Positions 26,087-35,019 of a DNA stretch of 64,000 nt are shown here, one piece after another. Position 1 is the first letter of the stretch. Each line of letters starts with the position of its first letter. The stretch comes from Pseudoxanthomonas sp. YR558 (GTDB taxonomy: Bacteria; Pseudomonadota; Gammaproteobacteria; Xanthomonadales; Xanthomonadaceae). The notes beneath the pieces were generated by a model that was not told the origin of the DNA, made no database searches, and saw only the letters and a list, made by a program, of their open reading frames with translations. The translations under genes were made by a program, and so were the position numbers. The stretch covers positions 310,001 to 374,000 of the forward strand of contig NZ_FPCI01000001.1 of NCBI RefSeq assembly GCF_900116385.1. The letters run 5' to 3'.

Positions 26087-26710
26087 ATGACAAAAAGTAT
26101 ATTTTTAACGTTGTGCGGACTGATCGCGTCGCTTGTTGCATTGAGTGCAATGCTACTGGGATACGTTTTTTTTGAATGGCCGTTCGTTATTGGAGATCGT
26201 CAGGGGCAGGCAGCTTGGTTCCAAGCAATAGCGACGGTGTTTCTCTTCGCGTGGGGCGCAGCGGAGGCTCATGACCTCCGCACCGAACTGAGACGCAAAG
26301 AAGCGGAAGCTCGGACCAGACGAATTGCCGCTAATGACACGCGCTTCCGTTGGTACGCGATGGAGCTGAGAGAAGACGCTAGGGTGTGGGTGCGAAATAT
26401 GAATGAGCTCGACCCTCGAATCATGCGGCTCAAGGTCAGAGATATGCTTGAGTCCTACACGTTTACCACACACGCGAGAAATATTGCTGAACTCGACGAC
26501 GAAGAATTGAGCGCCGTGAACTGTCGTCATAAAGCGGTGATTCTTAGGCAATGCGAAGCCTACGAAACCTTGCGCCTTCATCTGGCGCAGCACCCGAGTG
26601 AAGGCTTTGCTGACGCTTACGATAGACAGCATCCGGAAATCAGCCGGCAGGCTCATCGCGTAAGTCGTGACGCGGAGCGGATGATTAGCGGTTCTGAGCC
26701 AGAAGGATAG
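26087..26710 (+). CDS. Two-TM protein with cytoplasmic helical domain, unknown function
   Basis: A 207-aa protein with two predicted TM segments (about 5-28 and 40-60), followed by a charged helical cytoplasmic domain. A GGAG site lies 6 bases before ATG 26087. AT-rich codon use contrasts with the pigment and copper genes. It follows the preceding membrane gene by 31 bp on the same strand, so the two may be one unit. No recognised domain. Confidence 0.55.
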   Translation: MTKSIFLTLCGLIASLVALSAMLLGYVFFEWPFVIGDRQGQAAWFQAIATVFLFAWGAAEAHDLRTELRRKEAEARTRRIAANDTRFRWYAMELREDARVWVRNMNELDPRIMRLKVRDMLESYTFTTHARNIAELDDEELSAVNCRHKAVILRQCEAYETLRLHLAQHPSEGFADAYDRQHPEISRQAHRVSRDAERMISGSEPEG

Positions 26711-26725
26711 TGAGGACTAATAGCC

Positions 26726-26941
26726 CTACAACAGGCCCGGTATACGTATTACTTGGCTTGTATACGGGGCTTCGAGGGAAGACTTCACCGCGAGATCCAG
26801 CGCGGTAATCGACCACCGCGCCGTCTGGTACCGCTTGAGCGTGCGCGACGGGCTCAGGCCGCGATTCTGGCGGCCTGCCGACATCTTCGCGCTTAAGCCG
26901 TGCCCCTCGTGCTTGTCGTATGCGAGCGCGCTCCACGGCAT
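26726..26941 (-). CDS. Small hypothetical protein
   Basis: A 71-aa frame on the - strand (MPWSALAYDKHEGHGLSAK...). Third codon positions in the first 54 codons are about 90 percent G or C, a strong coding sign in this genome, but there is no clear ribosome site. The last 15 codons lose this bias, suggesting the 3' end has been replaced. I do not recognise the family; it may be a truncated gene. Confidence 0.38.
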   Translation of the reverse strand: MPWSALAYDKHEGHGLSAKMSAGRQNRGLSPSRTLKRYQTARWSITALDLAVKSSLEAPYTSQVIRIPGLL

Positions 26942-27325
26942 CGAACCGAAACGCGGTAGGTGGTCTTTGGTTAAGGCTGGTAGCCCCGACTAACAAGTTC
27001 AGCGCCAAGTGATGTGGCATAGGTGTGACGATGTCCTTTCCGCGGCCGAAAGCGGACCCGCCCTACCCCCGATAAATCTTCCTAATCCCGTGGCCACGAT
27101 GTCTGTTTCCGGCGCCACAAGCAGACGCCGGCTGAGCGGGAGTCGAGTGCCCTGAGAGCTCTGTCATCCGGGCATGTGCCGTATCCCCGAAGCTTCGATT
27201 CTCCGGCGATCTGTAGCTCCTGTCAGGCTCGCTCAAGCGGCTGACGCGAGGGGGCCATGCGGTCGTCTCATGCACAAGGCTTAGGGCCCTTCCGGATGGG
27301 GTGCTCCCTTGAGCTGACAACGGCG
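26942..27325. other. Intergenic stretch between accessory genes
   Basis: No supported gene. Overlapping short frames exist on both strands without family resemblance. A CTTTC/GAAAG hairpin lies near 27033-27054. The stretch probably contains a recombination joint, since the genes on both sides look clipped at the ends facing it. Confidence 0.4.
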
Positions 27326-29290
27326 TCAAGGGGTCCCCGTTGCGGTGACCATGCACCGCACCGTCACCACTGCCTGACCACCCACGGGCAACGCGGGAAG
27401 CGTAATACCACCCCCCAGTAGTGTACTGACAGCAATCGTGGGTGATGGGCAACTCGCCCCCCCGGATGCGCTACAGGTCGCTGTGGTACTGGGAGCGAAG
27501 CAGTCCAGTCCGGCGCCAGGAGCGTCGGAAAGCAACACATTCATCGCGTCTCGCGGCCCGTTATTCGTGACAGTAAGGGAGAAATCGACGACCTCACCGG
27601 CCATCACCGGATCCTTAGAGGCTGTTTTCACCACCTGTAGATCAGCTCTGCGGAGTCCGTTGGTGAAGGTGCACACGATGGGCCCCGCTGTGCGAGTGGC
27701 TTGCGCATCTAGCACTACAGACCGGTTCACCATGTCAGGCGTGGCAGTGCCGCCGGCGGCCATTCCCGTGCAGTCGATAGCAGTCACTTCAAACGCGCCA
27801 GCCGGCGGATCCTCGGTGATGGTAGTTGCTACACCCGCGGCCATGAGGGCCTGGGTGGCCCCAGCAGTCGCGGTACCCGCGGCGGCGGTGGTGATGCTCA
27901 GGGCCTGAATGCCATTGGTGCCGGTGAACCCAAAAGTACCGACGTCGCCCACCGAAACTTTCTGCACAACGACCGAGGGACATTGCACAGTGAAGGATGC
28001 ACTCGCCATATTGTCGCTTGGATCTAGATCCGCAAAACCGTCAGTAGCGGAGAAGTCCGCGCTCGCCGTGTTGGTCACGGTCGCGCCACAGGCGGCGGTC
28101 GGCGAGACGGTGCCATTGATTACGAAGGTCAAGGTGCCTCCGGGCGCAAGGGTATACCCGCCGGCGAACGCCAGATTGCCCGTGCCACTGGCCGCGGGAC
28201 AGGTCGATCCCGCAGATGCTGTGCAGGTCCAGCTGGCATTGGCGATCTGAGCAGGGAGTGTGTCGAGAATGTCGGCGGCGTTCGCCCCGTTGATGGTGGG
28301 TGCCTGGATGCCAGCATCTACCGGGTTGATGTCACGATTGGTGATGGTGACCGAATAACTCATTTCCAGGCCGCGCAGATAGGTGACCGAGGGCGTGGTC
28401 TTGGCGACGGTAATGTTGGCGGGGGTGGAAGTGACCACACCACGCACTTCGTGGATGTTATTGAGCCCGCCGGTAGAGCCGCCGAAGCCCATTCGAAGAT
28501 TGGCAGGTGCGGCATAAGGGAAGTTGAGGGCGTTGAGCACCGTCGTGAGTGCGCCGCCGCCTTGGCCTAGAGCCACGGTGACCCGATAACCGCCTAGTCC
28601 ATTCGGTATCAGCAGAATGCGTGCTCTGTCGGCCGCCGGGCGGACTGCAGTTAACGGCACGTCGATGCCGCCAGGCGCCGCTGCGCCGCCCACATATACG
28701 TTGTTGACGCTGAGCGGGCCCCGCACGACCACGCGATCCGCTGTCGAACCTGGGCTTCCGCTCAGGGCCGAACACCCGCCCGTCACGCCGGGCAACTGGC
28801 CGGAGAAATTGCCGAACTCGTCCAGACCGATGCCTAGATAGCCGCCGGCCCCGTTGCAGTAGCCCAACCCTGCCCCGGGTATGGCGCCGGCCATCGTTTC
28901 GTTGGCGTCGTACAAATAGAAGCTGATGCCGTCAGCGCCCGTGCCGCTCCAGGCCACGTAGTCGAATTCGACAATGACGCCCTGACTGGAGGGGAACGAA
29001 CCACCCGTATAGCGTGCGCTGCCGACCTGATTTGGCAGGTCCGTCGACAGCCGCAGCCAACCGTTGCCCACCGCGTCATTGGTGTTGTTGCCATCGACGA
29101 TCAGGCCATAGCCGCCCGTCAGGATGCCGCTGTCGTTGTTGCCAGCGTTGTCGTTTCCCGTAAACGTCCAGCCTGACTCGGTGCTGTTGCGGAAGGGCGC
29201 ATTGACCTTGAACTGCGCATTCGCCTGACCCGCAATACCCGCGGCAAGTATGGCAAGCAGCGAAACAAGTATGGCTCTTGAGCTTTTCAT
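27326..29290 (-). CDS. Secreted surface protein with lectin-like and DUF11 repeats, C-terminally clipped
   Basis: A 654-aa protein with signal peptide (MKSSRAILVSLLAILAAGIAGQANA) and a GGGAGG ribosome site before ATG 29290. Residues about 26-250 resemble an L-type lectin-like beta-sandwich (DGISFYLYDANE, GYLGIGLDEFGNFSG). Then follow a DUF11-type repeat domain (ITVAKTTPSVTYLRGLEMSYSVTITN), a prealbumin-like domain (IVCTFTNGL) and another DUF11 unit (LQVVKTASKDPVMAGEVVDFSLTVTNNG). Such proteins usually end in a sorting tail; this one stops abruptly at VTATGTP. An adhesin-like surface role is inferred. Confidence 0.72.
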   Translation of the reverse strand: MKSSRAILVSLLAILAAGIAGQANAQFKVNAPFRNSTESGWTFTGNDNAGNNDSGILTGGYGLIVDGNNTNDAVGNGWLRLSTDLPNQVGSARYTGGSFPSSQGVIVEFDYVAWSGTGADGISFYLYDANETMAGAIPGAGLGYCNGAGGYLGIGLDEFGNFSGQLPGVTGGCSALSGSPGSTADRVVVRGPLSVNNVYVGGAAAPGGIDVPLTAVRPAADRARILLIPNGLGGYRVTVALGQGGGALTTVLNALNFPYAAPANLRMGFGGSTGGLNNIHEVRGVVTSTPANITVAKTTPSVTYLRGLEMSYSVTITNRDINPVDAGIQAPTINGANAADILDTLPAQIANASWTCTASAGSTCPAASGTGNLAFAGGYTLAPGGTLTFVINGTVSPTAACGATVTNTASADFSATDGFADLDPSDNMASASFTVQCPSVVVQKVSVGDVGTFGFTGTNGIQALSITTAAAGTATAGATQALMAAGVATTITEDPPAGAFEVTAIDCTGMAAGGTATPDMVNRSVVLDAQATRTAGPIVCTFTNGLRRADLQVVKTASKDPVMAGEVVDFSLTVTNNGPRDAMNVLLSDAPGAGLDCFAPSTTATCSASGGASCPSPTIAVSTLLGGGITLPALPVGGQAVVTVRCMVTATGTP

Positions 29291-29631
29291 GGGCCTCCCG
29301 ATGAGAAACTTCGACGGGGCAACGCGCGGCGGCATGATCGAACTTGCGAAATCAGAACTACACATCTGGAAGGTGTCGAATGTTCTAGCGTCAGGTATGC
29401 AACATTCGCATTGAGACTTGGCTAGAGGACATGGTGCGTAAATTTGTCGAAGCGCCTTAATGCGGGGTGCGCAAGGGGCTGGCGGAGAGATCGCGCCGAT
29501 GCCTGACGCCGGCAAGATCGGCGTCCAAGACAAGATGCGGGAGAAGCCCGCGCCAAACCGAAAAAGTGGCCTCCATGCCGGGATCACATACATCTCATGC
29601 TGTAGTGAGAATTCCTGCCTGAAGCGGCGCT
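29291..29631. other. Intergenic stretch upstream of the surface protein
   Basis: No supported gene in about 340 bp. It would hold the promoter of the divergently read surface-protein gene on the - strand. Open frames here (for example an 88-codon frame from 29460) show no recognisable motif. Confidence 0.4.
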
Positions 29632-29802
29632 TTGTATTTCTTCGCCGTGCCCTCGAGGTTCAATCGCGGCTGGGGCGTACTCCACATCATCGACATGGAC
29701 GGCCAGCGTTCTCGCTGGCTAGGTGATCACCAAGGTGTTTGGTGTGACTGTAGGCCTGACCTTTACATCGTTACTGCGGCGCCACAGGCGAGCGCGAGTT
29801 AG
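29632..29802 (+). CDS. Small orphan ORF
   Basis: A 56-codon frame beginning TTG, product LYFFAVPSRFNRGWGVLHII..., with coding-like third positions and balanced composition but no ribosome site. It overlaps the end of the opposite-strand ATPase gene by 32 bp. Could be the 3' remnant of a lost gene. Family unknown. Confidence 0.25.
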   Translation: MYFFAVPSRFNRGWGVLHIIDMDGQRSRWLGDHQGVWCDCRPDLYIVTAAPQASAS

Positions 29803-31480
29803 GTTGCAGGGGCACAGGCAATCTGGCGCGCAACGCTCCGCGAAGCGCTTGATCCTGCGAAAGCAACTGGAACATGGTGGTCTCGAAGTCCGAACGGGTC
29901 AACGAGTAAGCAGCCGCGAGTTCCTCAAGGATGGCCTTGTCCCTAAAAACTATCAGGATAGCCTCAATTGTGCCCTGCTCTAGCATTGCCAGTGCTTCAT
30001 CAACGGCAGCCTGCGCCTGGTCATAGAGCGTGCCTGCATCTGCTCGGATCACTGCATTGTTGACAGCTGAGATCACATCGCTTCGACCGTCGCCATCGGA
30101 AGCGACCTGATGCAGTTTTCGACGGATCGCGTAAACGGCCCGCTTGCGAATCGTGGCTTCCCTCGCGCGCCGCATCGCCGCCAAGACACGTCGGCACCCG
30201 TCGTCCATCAGATGCTTCCCCACAGTTGCGTCATCGCCCCTGTGCGCGGAAAAGGCAGCCAAGCATTCTGGCATCGCTAGCAGGTTTTCCACGCCTGCTA
30301 CGGGCAATACGAAAACCCCTCGCTTGGCAAGGCCGTCTATCTCCGCAGTATCCCGGTCATCCCGATCGATAAGCCCAAACGGAGAAAGATGATGCAGTTT
30401 TACCTGTTGTGTAAAGGCGCGAACAGACTTGTCTACATTCTCATGGCCGCCACTGGGAACAATGAAGTACTCGGGGAACAGAATCTCGTAGAGCTTCTGG
30501 TCGCGGCTGCCAGTATCACCCTCCACAAAAAGCGTTGGTCTGCGCGACCCTAGAATTCGGAGCACCACATCTTCGGGAAGACCATGGGTACTGGGGACCT
30601 GAGCCCAGTCCCAACGGCCTAACTGATTGTTAGGGCCGGGAAGAGCGCTCACCTGAGCGGGTTCGAAGTCAAACAGCGCGATCTTAGTGGCCGTAACGCG
30701 GCTAGCTGCGAAGGCAAGATCATGCGTAATGTAGATGAATGTGCAATCCGCCCGTTCTTGTTCAAGTACATCCCACAGCCTGGCCTGTATGCTCTCGTGT
30801 AGATGCAACTCGGGCTCATCAATGATGATGGCTTTGTTAGCGGGGGCCAGAAGAGCTTGGGCCACTAGATAGAAGCCGACCCGTTCACCGTCGCTGAGCC
30901 TGCTCGCGTTGTACTCTGATCCGGAAAGGGTTGTCGCGCGGATCTGATGGTCCCCGATGTTTAGTTGGCGCTCGGGGAAAACCATCTGCCAGATACGCGT
31001 GAGTTTCAACAAGGGGTCTTCGTCAGGTGCTCCAATTGCCGCACCATTGGCTTGGCGCGCTCGCTCGGTGTAAGCGCGATCAATCTCCGCTCGCTGGGCA
31101 AACAGAGCGTTCATAAGCAGACGAAAGTCATCCAGCACGCCGATGGCCGGATCAGGCCCCGACACGCGGCTCGGTCCAGCACCGGACATCTCATTTCCTC
31201 TATCTAGTTGCTCTGAAGCAGTACGGGCTCCTACGCGTGAAGCCTCATCAGGCAGCGTCAGTTGACGCTGAGAGCCGATGCGATAGGCTCGCCGGCTGCC
31301 GGCTCCAGCACCCATGCCCATATGTTGAGACGAACTAAGAGGATTCTCGATCCATGCGCCCATTCGACTTTTCCCTGCACCATTTGCGCCAATCAATACG
31401 ACGACGCCACTGTGAGGCACGTCGGTGGTGCCGGTGCGTGAGGGGTTTGGCATGGGCATAGGGTTCAACGGCTTGCTCAA
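29771..31480 (-). CDS. Fused AAA ATPase-DUF4435 (TOPRIM-like) protein, PARIS-like defence candidate
   Basis: A 569-aa protein. Walker A GANGAGKS (31-38), an ABC-type signature region SRLSDGERVGFYL, and Walker B KAIIIDEPELHLH followed by an H-switch (YITHD) form an AAA/ABC-like ATPase. From about residue 310 a DUF4435 domain follows: LFVEGDTGSRDQKLYEILFP, a FIVPSGG segment, LIDRDDRD and LPVAGVENLLAMPE. DUF4435 is the TOPRIM-like fold of the PARIS toxin AriB, and PARIS loci also occur as AriA-AriB fusions. OLD-family nucleases are the alternative. A TTG at 31480 with AAGGAG 7-8 bases upstream is preferred over ATG 31507, which would place that site inside the gene. Confidence 0.68.
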   Translation of the reverse strand: MSKPLNPMPMPNPSRTGTTDVPHSGVVVLIGANGAGKSRMGAWIENPLSSSQHMGMGAGAGSRRAYRIGSQRQLTLPDEASRVGARTASEQLDRGNEMSGAGPSRVSGPDPAIGVLDDFRLLMNALFAQRAEIDRAYTERARQANGAAIGAPDEDPLLKLTRIWQMVFPERQLNIGDHQIRATTLSGSEYNASRLSDGERVGFYLVAQALLAPANKAIIIDEPELHLHESIQARLWDVLEQERADCTFIYITHDLAFAASRVTATKIALFDFEPAQVSALPGPNNQLGRWDWAQVPSTHGLPEDVVLRILGSRRPTLFVEGDTGSRDQKLYEILFPEYFIVPSGGHENVDKSVRAFTQQVKLHHLSPFGLIDRDDRDTAEIDGLAKRGVFVLPVAGVENLLAMPECLAAFSAHRGDDATVGKHLMDDGCRRVLAAMRRAREATIRKRAVYAIRRKLHQVASDGDGRSDVISAVNNAVIRADAGTLYDQAQAAVDEALAMLEQGTIEAILIVFRDKAILEELAAAYSLTRSDFETTMFQLLSQDQALRGALRARLPVPLQPNSRSPVAPQ

Positions 31481-31601
31481 ATGGCACTCTCCTTCTCGCA
31501 TCATCACGGTGTCTCAAACACCCATAGCCCGTTCGCTGGGCCATGACAGCACTCGGCGAACGCTGTAGGAGGCACCAGGGAGCTTCATCGCCAGGCTGGG
31601 T

Positions 31602-32609
31602 CTACTTCACAAGCTTCGCGGTCGACCCGCGCAGCATCAGGCCGAATTCCAGCGTCTGCTGATGCGGCACGTCCACGCCGTCGATGATGGCGAGCAATAG
31701 CTTCACCGCACGGATGCCGATCTCGCGCATGGGCTGGCTGATGGTGGTCAGGGGCGGATTGAGGTACCGGGACGACGCCAGATCGTCGAAGCCGACGATC
31801 GAGAAATCATGCGGCACGCGCAGACCGAGGTCGCGGCAGGCGGCCAGTACGCCCAGCGCCATCTGGTCGCTGAAGCAGAACGCGGCCGTCGGTGTGCCGC
31901 TGCCCTGCCCCAGCACTTGCGTGGCCGCCGCGTAGCCGGACTCCACTGAGAAATCCCCTGGAACGAGTGTCAACTGCCGAAGGCGGCCGCGGGCCTTGGC
32001 GGCGCGCCTCGTGCCTTCCAGTCGTTGTTGATGCAGGGGGTTGTCGGGTGGTCCGCCCACCACGACGATATGTTCGTGCCCCAATCCGTACAGATGCTCC
32101 ATCGCGGCGTGCGCGGCGGCGGCATTGTCGATATGGACGCTGGGAATGCCCAGCGCCGGATCGAATTCGCAGCCATTGACCACCGGTGCATGCGGGCCTA
32201 GCTGCTTGACGATCTCGCGCGCTGTCGGCGGCAGTCGATGTCCAAGGACGATCAAGCCATCCGCCTCGTTTCGGCGCAGCATTTGCGCGTAGCGCTCTTC
32301 GCGATCCGGCTGATGCTGGGTATCGCCCAGCAGTACGGCATAGTCCGCCGCCAGTGCTGTTTCTTCTGCACCTTGCAGGATCTGCGCGAAGAACGGATTG
32401 GCGATGTCCGGCACCGTGACCAGGATCTTGGCGCTGCGCTGCGTCTTGAGCGTCCTGGCGATCGTGTTGGGAACATAGCCCAGCGTGGCCGCCGCCTGCT
32501 CGATACGCGCACGCGTCGCCGGGAGCACTTTTTCCGGGCGCGAGAGCGCACGCGATACCGTCCCTGCCGAAACGCCCACGTGTTTGGCTATGTCGTAGAT
32601 CGTTGCCAT
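31602..32609 (-). CDS. LacI-family transcriptional regulator of the glycoside regulon
   Basis: A 335-aa repressor. The N-terminal HTH with hinge reads MATIYDIAKHVGVSAGTVSRALSRPEKV...TRARIEQAAATLGYVPN. A periplasmic-binding-protein-like sensor domain follows (ILVTVPDIANPFFAQILQGAE, IVGFDDLASSRYLNPPLTTI). It is divergent from the glycoside genes, with the palindrome GATGCAATCGATTGCATC between them. ATG 32609 starts exactly at the HTH and is preferred over 32639. It likely represses both arms of the cluster in the absence of a sugar ligand that the sequence does not identify. Confidence 0.92.
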   Translation of the reverse strand: MATIYDIAKHVGVSAGTVSRALSRPEKVLPATRARIEQAAATLGYVPNTIARTLKTQRSAKILVTVPDIANPFFAQILQGAEETALAADYAVLLGDTQHQPDREERYAQMLRRNEADGLIVLGHRLPPTAREIVKQLGPHAPVVNGCEFDPALGIPSVHIDNAAAAHAAMEHLYGLGHEHIVVVGGPPDNPLHQQRLEGTRRAAKARGRLRQLTLVPGDFSVESGYAAATQVLGQGSGTPTAAFCFSDQMALGVLAACRDLGLRVPHDFSIVGFDDLASSRYLNPPLTTISQPMREIGIRAVKLLLAIIDGVDVPHQQTLEFGLMLRGSTAKLVK

Positions 32610-32670
32610 ATCAGCCCTGGCATCTCCGGTGCGCTGCACAACGCATCCCCCGATGACCCCATGCTAGGAT

Positions 32671-32688
32671 GATGCAATCGATTGCATC
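32671..32688. promoter_or_regulatory. LacI-type operator, copy 1
   Basis: A perfect 18-bp palindrome, GATGCAATCGATTGCATC, with the central CG typical of LacI-family operators. It lies between the regulator (ATG 32609, - strand) and the first + strand gene (GTG 32702), and directly downstream of a TAGGAT -10-like hexamer (32665-32670), so it would block the start of transcription. Confidence 0.85.
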
Positions 32689-32701
32689 AAGGCCAATTGC
32701 C

Positions 32702-33754
32702 GTGAAGACAGTCAAGGGTCCCGCGCTGTTCCTGGCGCAATTCATCGGTGACGAGCCTCCTTTCAATCGGTTGGACACGTTGGCCGAATGGGCCGCCGGG
32801 CTGGGCTATTCTGGCGTACAACTGCCCACCAGCGCGCCCTCCATCTTCGATCTGACGCGGGCGGCCCACAGCCAGGCCTATTGCGACGACATCGCCGGCA
32901 CGCTGGCCCAGCACGGCATCCAGATCACCGAGCTGTCCACCCATCTGCAAGGCCAACTGGTCGCCGTCCATCCGGCCTACGACCATCTGTTCGACGGCTT
33001 CGCACCTCCAGAAAAGCGCGGCAATCCCGCAGCGCGACAGGCATGGGCGGTCGAACAGGTGGTGATGGCGGCCCAAGCCAGCCAGCGACTCGGACTGACG
33101 GCGCACGCGACATTCTCCGGCGCGTTGGCCTGGCCCTACTTCTATCCCTGGCCCCAACGGCCGGCGGGGTTGGTGGAAGAAGCGTTCGCCGAGCTTGGGC
33201 GTCGCTGGCGTCCCATTCTGGATGCCTTCGACGCACGAGGGGTGGACCTCTGCTACGAAATCCATCCCGGCGAGGACCTGCACGACGGAGCGACCTTCGA
33301 GCGATTCCTCGACGCGGTGGATCATCATCCGCGCGCCAAGATCCTCTACGACCCCAGCCATTTGCTGCTGCAGCAGATGGACTATCTCGGTTTCATCGAT
33401 CGCTATCACGATCGCATCGGCATCTTCCACGTCAAGGACGCCGAATACCGCCCCAGTGCGCGCAGCGGCGTCTATGGCGGGTATGAAAACTGGATCGACC
33501 GGCCCGGCCGCTTCCGCTCGCTGGGCGATGGCCAGATCGACTTCAAGGCGATCTTCTCCAAGATGGCGCAGTACGACTTCCCCGGATGGGCCGTGCTGGA
33601 ATGGGAGTGCTGCCTGAAGCATCCGGAGGACGGCGCGCGCGAAGGGGCCGCCTTCATCCGCGACCATCTGATTCGCGTGACCGAGCGCGCCTTCGACGAC
33701 TTCGCCGATAGCGGCACAAGTCCCGAAGCGCTGCGCGGCATGCTGGGGATTTGA
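32702..33754 (+). CDS. Sugar phosphate isomerase/epimerase family TIM-barrel protein
   Basis: A 350-aa AP-endonuclease-like TIM barrel (xylose isomerase-like fold). Visible metal-site segments are VDLCYEIHPGEDLHDG, ILYDPSHLL, IGIFHVKDAEY and AVLEWECCLK. The operator overlaps the only ATG upstream (32669), so GTG 32702 after an AAGG site is the likelier start. Related enzymes in glycoside clusters are isomerases, epimerases or 3-keto-glycoside lyases; the precise reaction cannot be told. First gene of the + strand arm. Confidence 0.85.
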   Translation: MKTVKGPALFLAQFIGDEPPFNRLDTLAEWAAGLGYSGVQLPTSAPSIFDLTRAAHSQAYCDDIAGTLAQHGIQITELSTHLQGQLVAVHPAYDHLFDGFAPPEKRGNPAARQAWAVEQVVMAAQASQRLGLTAHATFSGALAWPYFYPWPQRPAGLVEEAFAELGRRWRPILDAFDARGVDLCYEIHPGEDLHDGATFERFLDAVDHHPRAKILYDPSHLLLQQMDYLGFIDRYHDRIGIFHVKDAEYRPSARSGVYGGYENWIDRPGRFRSLGDGQIDFKAIFSKMAQYDFPGWAVLEWECCLKHPEDGAREGAAFIRDHLIRVTERAFDDFADSGTSPEALRGMLGI

Positions 33755-33781
33755 ACGAACACCGACCTGGGAGGGGAAGTC

Positions 33782-35008
33782 ATGACGTTCACCATGTCGC
33801 GCCTGAGCGCGATGATGTTCCTGCAGTTCTTCATTTGGGGGGCGTGGTTCGTCACCCTGGGTACGTATCTGGTGCAGGGCCCGCTGCAGGCCAGCGCAAG
33901 CCAGGTGGCGACCGCCTTCCTTAGCCAGTCCATCGGCGCCATCGTCGCGCCGTTCCTGGTAGGACTGATCGCCGACCGGTACTTCGCGGCGCAACGCATC
34001 CTGGGCGTGCTGCATCTGGCCGGGGCGGCGTTGATGTGGTTCGCATCCACGGCGGACAGCTTCGATGCCTTCGCCGCCTACGTGATGGCCTACATGCTGT
34101 TGTTCATGCCGACGCTGGCCTTGGTCAACAGCGTGGCGATGCGGCATATGCGGTCGCCCGAGAAACAGTTTCCGCCGGTGCGGGTTGCCGGCAGCATCGG
34201 CTGGATTGTGGCAGGGGTGCTGATCGGCTGGCTGGGTTGGGAGCAGGCGCACCGGTTGGAGCTCACGTTCCGCATGGCCGCGGCCGCTTCGTTGATGTTG
34301 GGGCTGTACGCGTTCACCCTGCCCCACACGCCCCCGCTCGCGCAGCAGCGCAACGCCACGTTGGGCCAGATCCTTGGGCTGGACGCGCTACGACTGCTGA
34401 AGTCGCGCTCGTACCTGGTGTTCTTCCTGGCCTCGATCGCCATCTGCATTCCACTGTCGTTCTACTACAACTTCACCAATCCGTATCTCAATGATCTGGG
34501 CGTGCGGGGCGCGGCCGGATTGCAATCGCTGGGCCAGGTGTCCGAAGTGCTGCTGATGCTGGCCATGCCTTTCCTGTTCGCTCGGCTGGGGGTCAAGACC
34601 ATGCTGGCGGTCGGCATGGCTGCCTGGGTGCTGCGCTATGGGATGTTCGCCTATGGCGATGCGGGCAGCGGATTCGCGCTGCTGGTCATCGGCATCGTGC
34701 TGCATGGCATCTGCTACGACTTCTTCTTCGTCACCGGACAGATCTACACCGACGCCCACGCAGGCCCGGCAGTGCGCAGCAGCGCGCAAGGTTTCATCAC
34801 GCTGGCCACCTATGGCGTGGGCATGTTGATCGGCACGTTTCTTTCGGGTGCGGTGGTCGAGCACTACACCACGTCGGCGGGCCCGGACTGGCAGAAGATC
34901 TGGTTGTTCCCGGCGGGCGTGGCCTTGGTCGTGTTGGTGGCCTTCCTGTTGCTGTTCCGCGAAGGCCCGGCGACCGCCGCTGCGCCCTCTTCTTCATCCG
35001 CTGGCTGA
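33782..35008 (+). CDS. MFS transporter of the NHS (NupG/XapB-like) family
   Basis: A 408-aa transporter with 12 hydrophobic segments and the NHS-type N-terminus (MSRLSAMMFLQFFIWGAWFVTLGTYL). NHS proteins import nucleosides in E. coli, but members inside sugar clusters of this type probably import a glycoside or its product. A GGGAGGGGAAG ribosome site precedes ATG 33782. It is the only transporter in the regulon and so the likely uptake step. Confidence 0.88.
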   Translation: MTFTMSRLSAMMFLQFFIWGAWFVTLGTYLVQGPLQASASQVATAFLSQSIGAIVAPFLVGLIADRYFAAQRILGVLHLAGAALMWFASTADSFDAFAAYVMAYMLLFMPTLALVNSVAMRHMRSPEKQFPPVRVAGSIGWIVAGVLIGWLGWEQAHRLELTFRMAAAASLMLGLYAFTLPHTPPLAQQRNATLGQILGLDALRLLKSRSYLVFFLASIAICIPLSFYYNFTNPYLNDLGVRGAAGLQSLGQVSEVLLMLAMPFLFARLGVKTMLAVGMAAWVLRYGMFAYGDAGSGFALLVIGIVLHGICYDFFFVTGQIYTDAHAGPAVRSSAQGFITLATYGVGMLIGTFLSGAVVEHYTTSAGPDWQKIWLFPAGVALVVLVAFLLLFREGPATAAAPSSSSAG

Positions 35009-35019
35009 GGAGCCGGAGC

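Noticed and set aside
26738..26768. GTATAC repeat pair as a second Xer half-site
   Set aside because: It is a self-complementary hexamer repeated 20 bp apart and does not contain the CATAAT/ATTATG arms.
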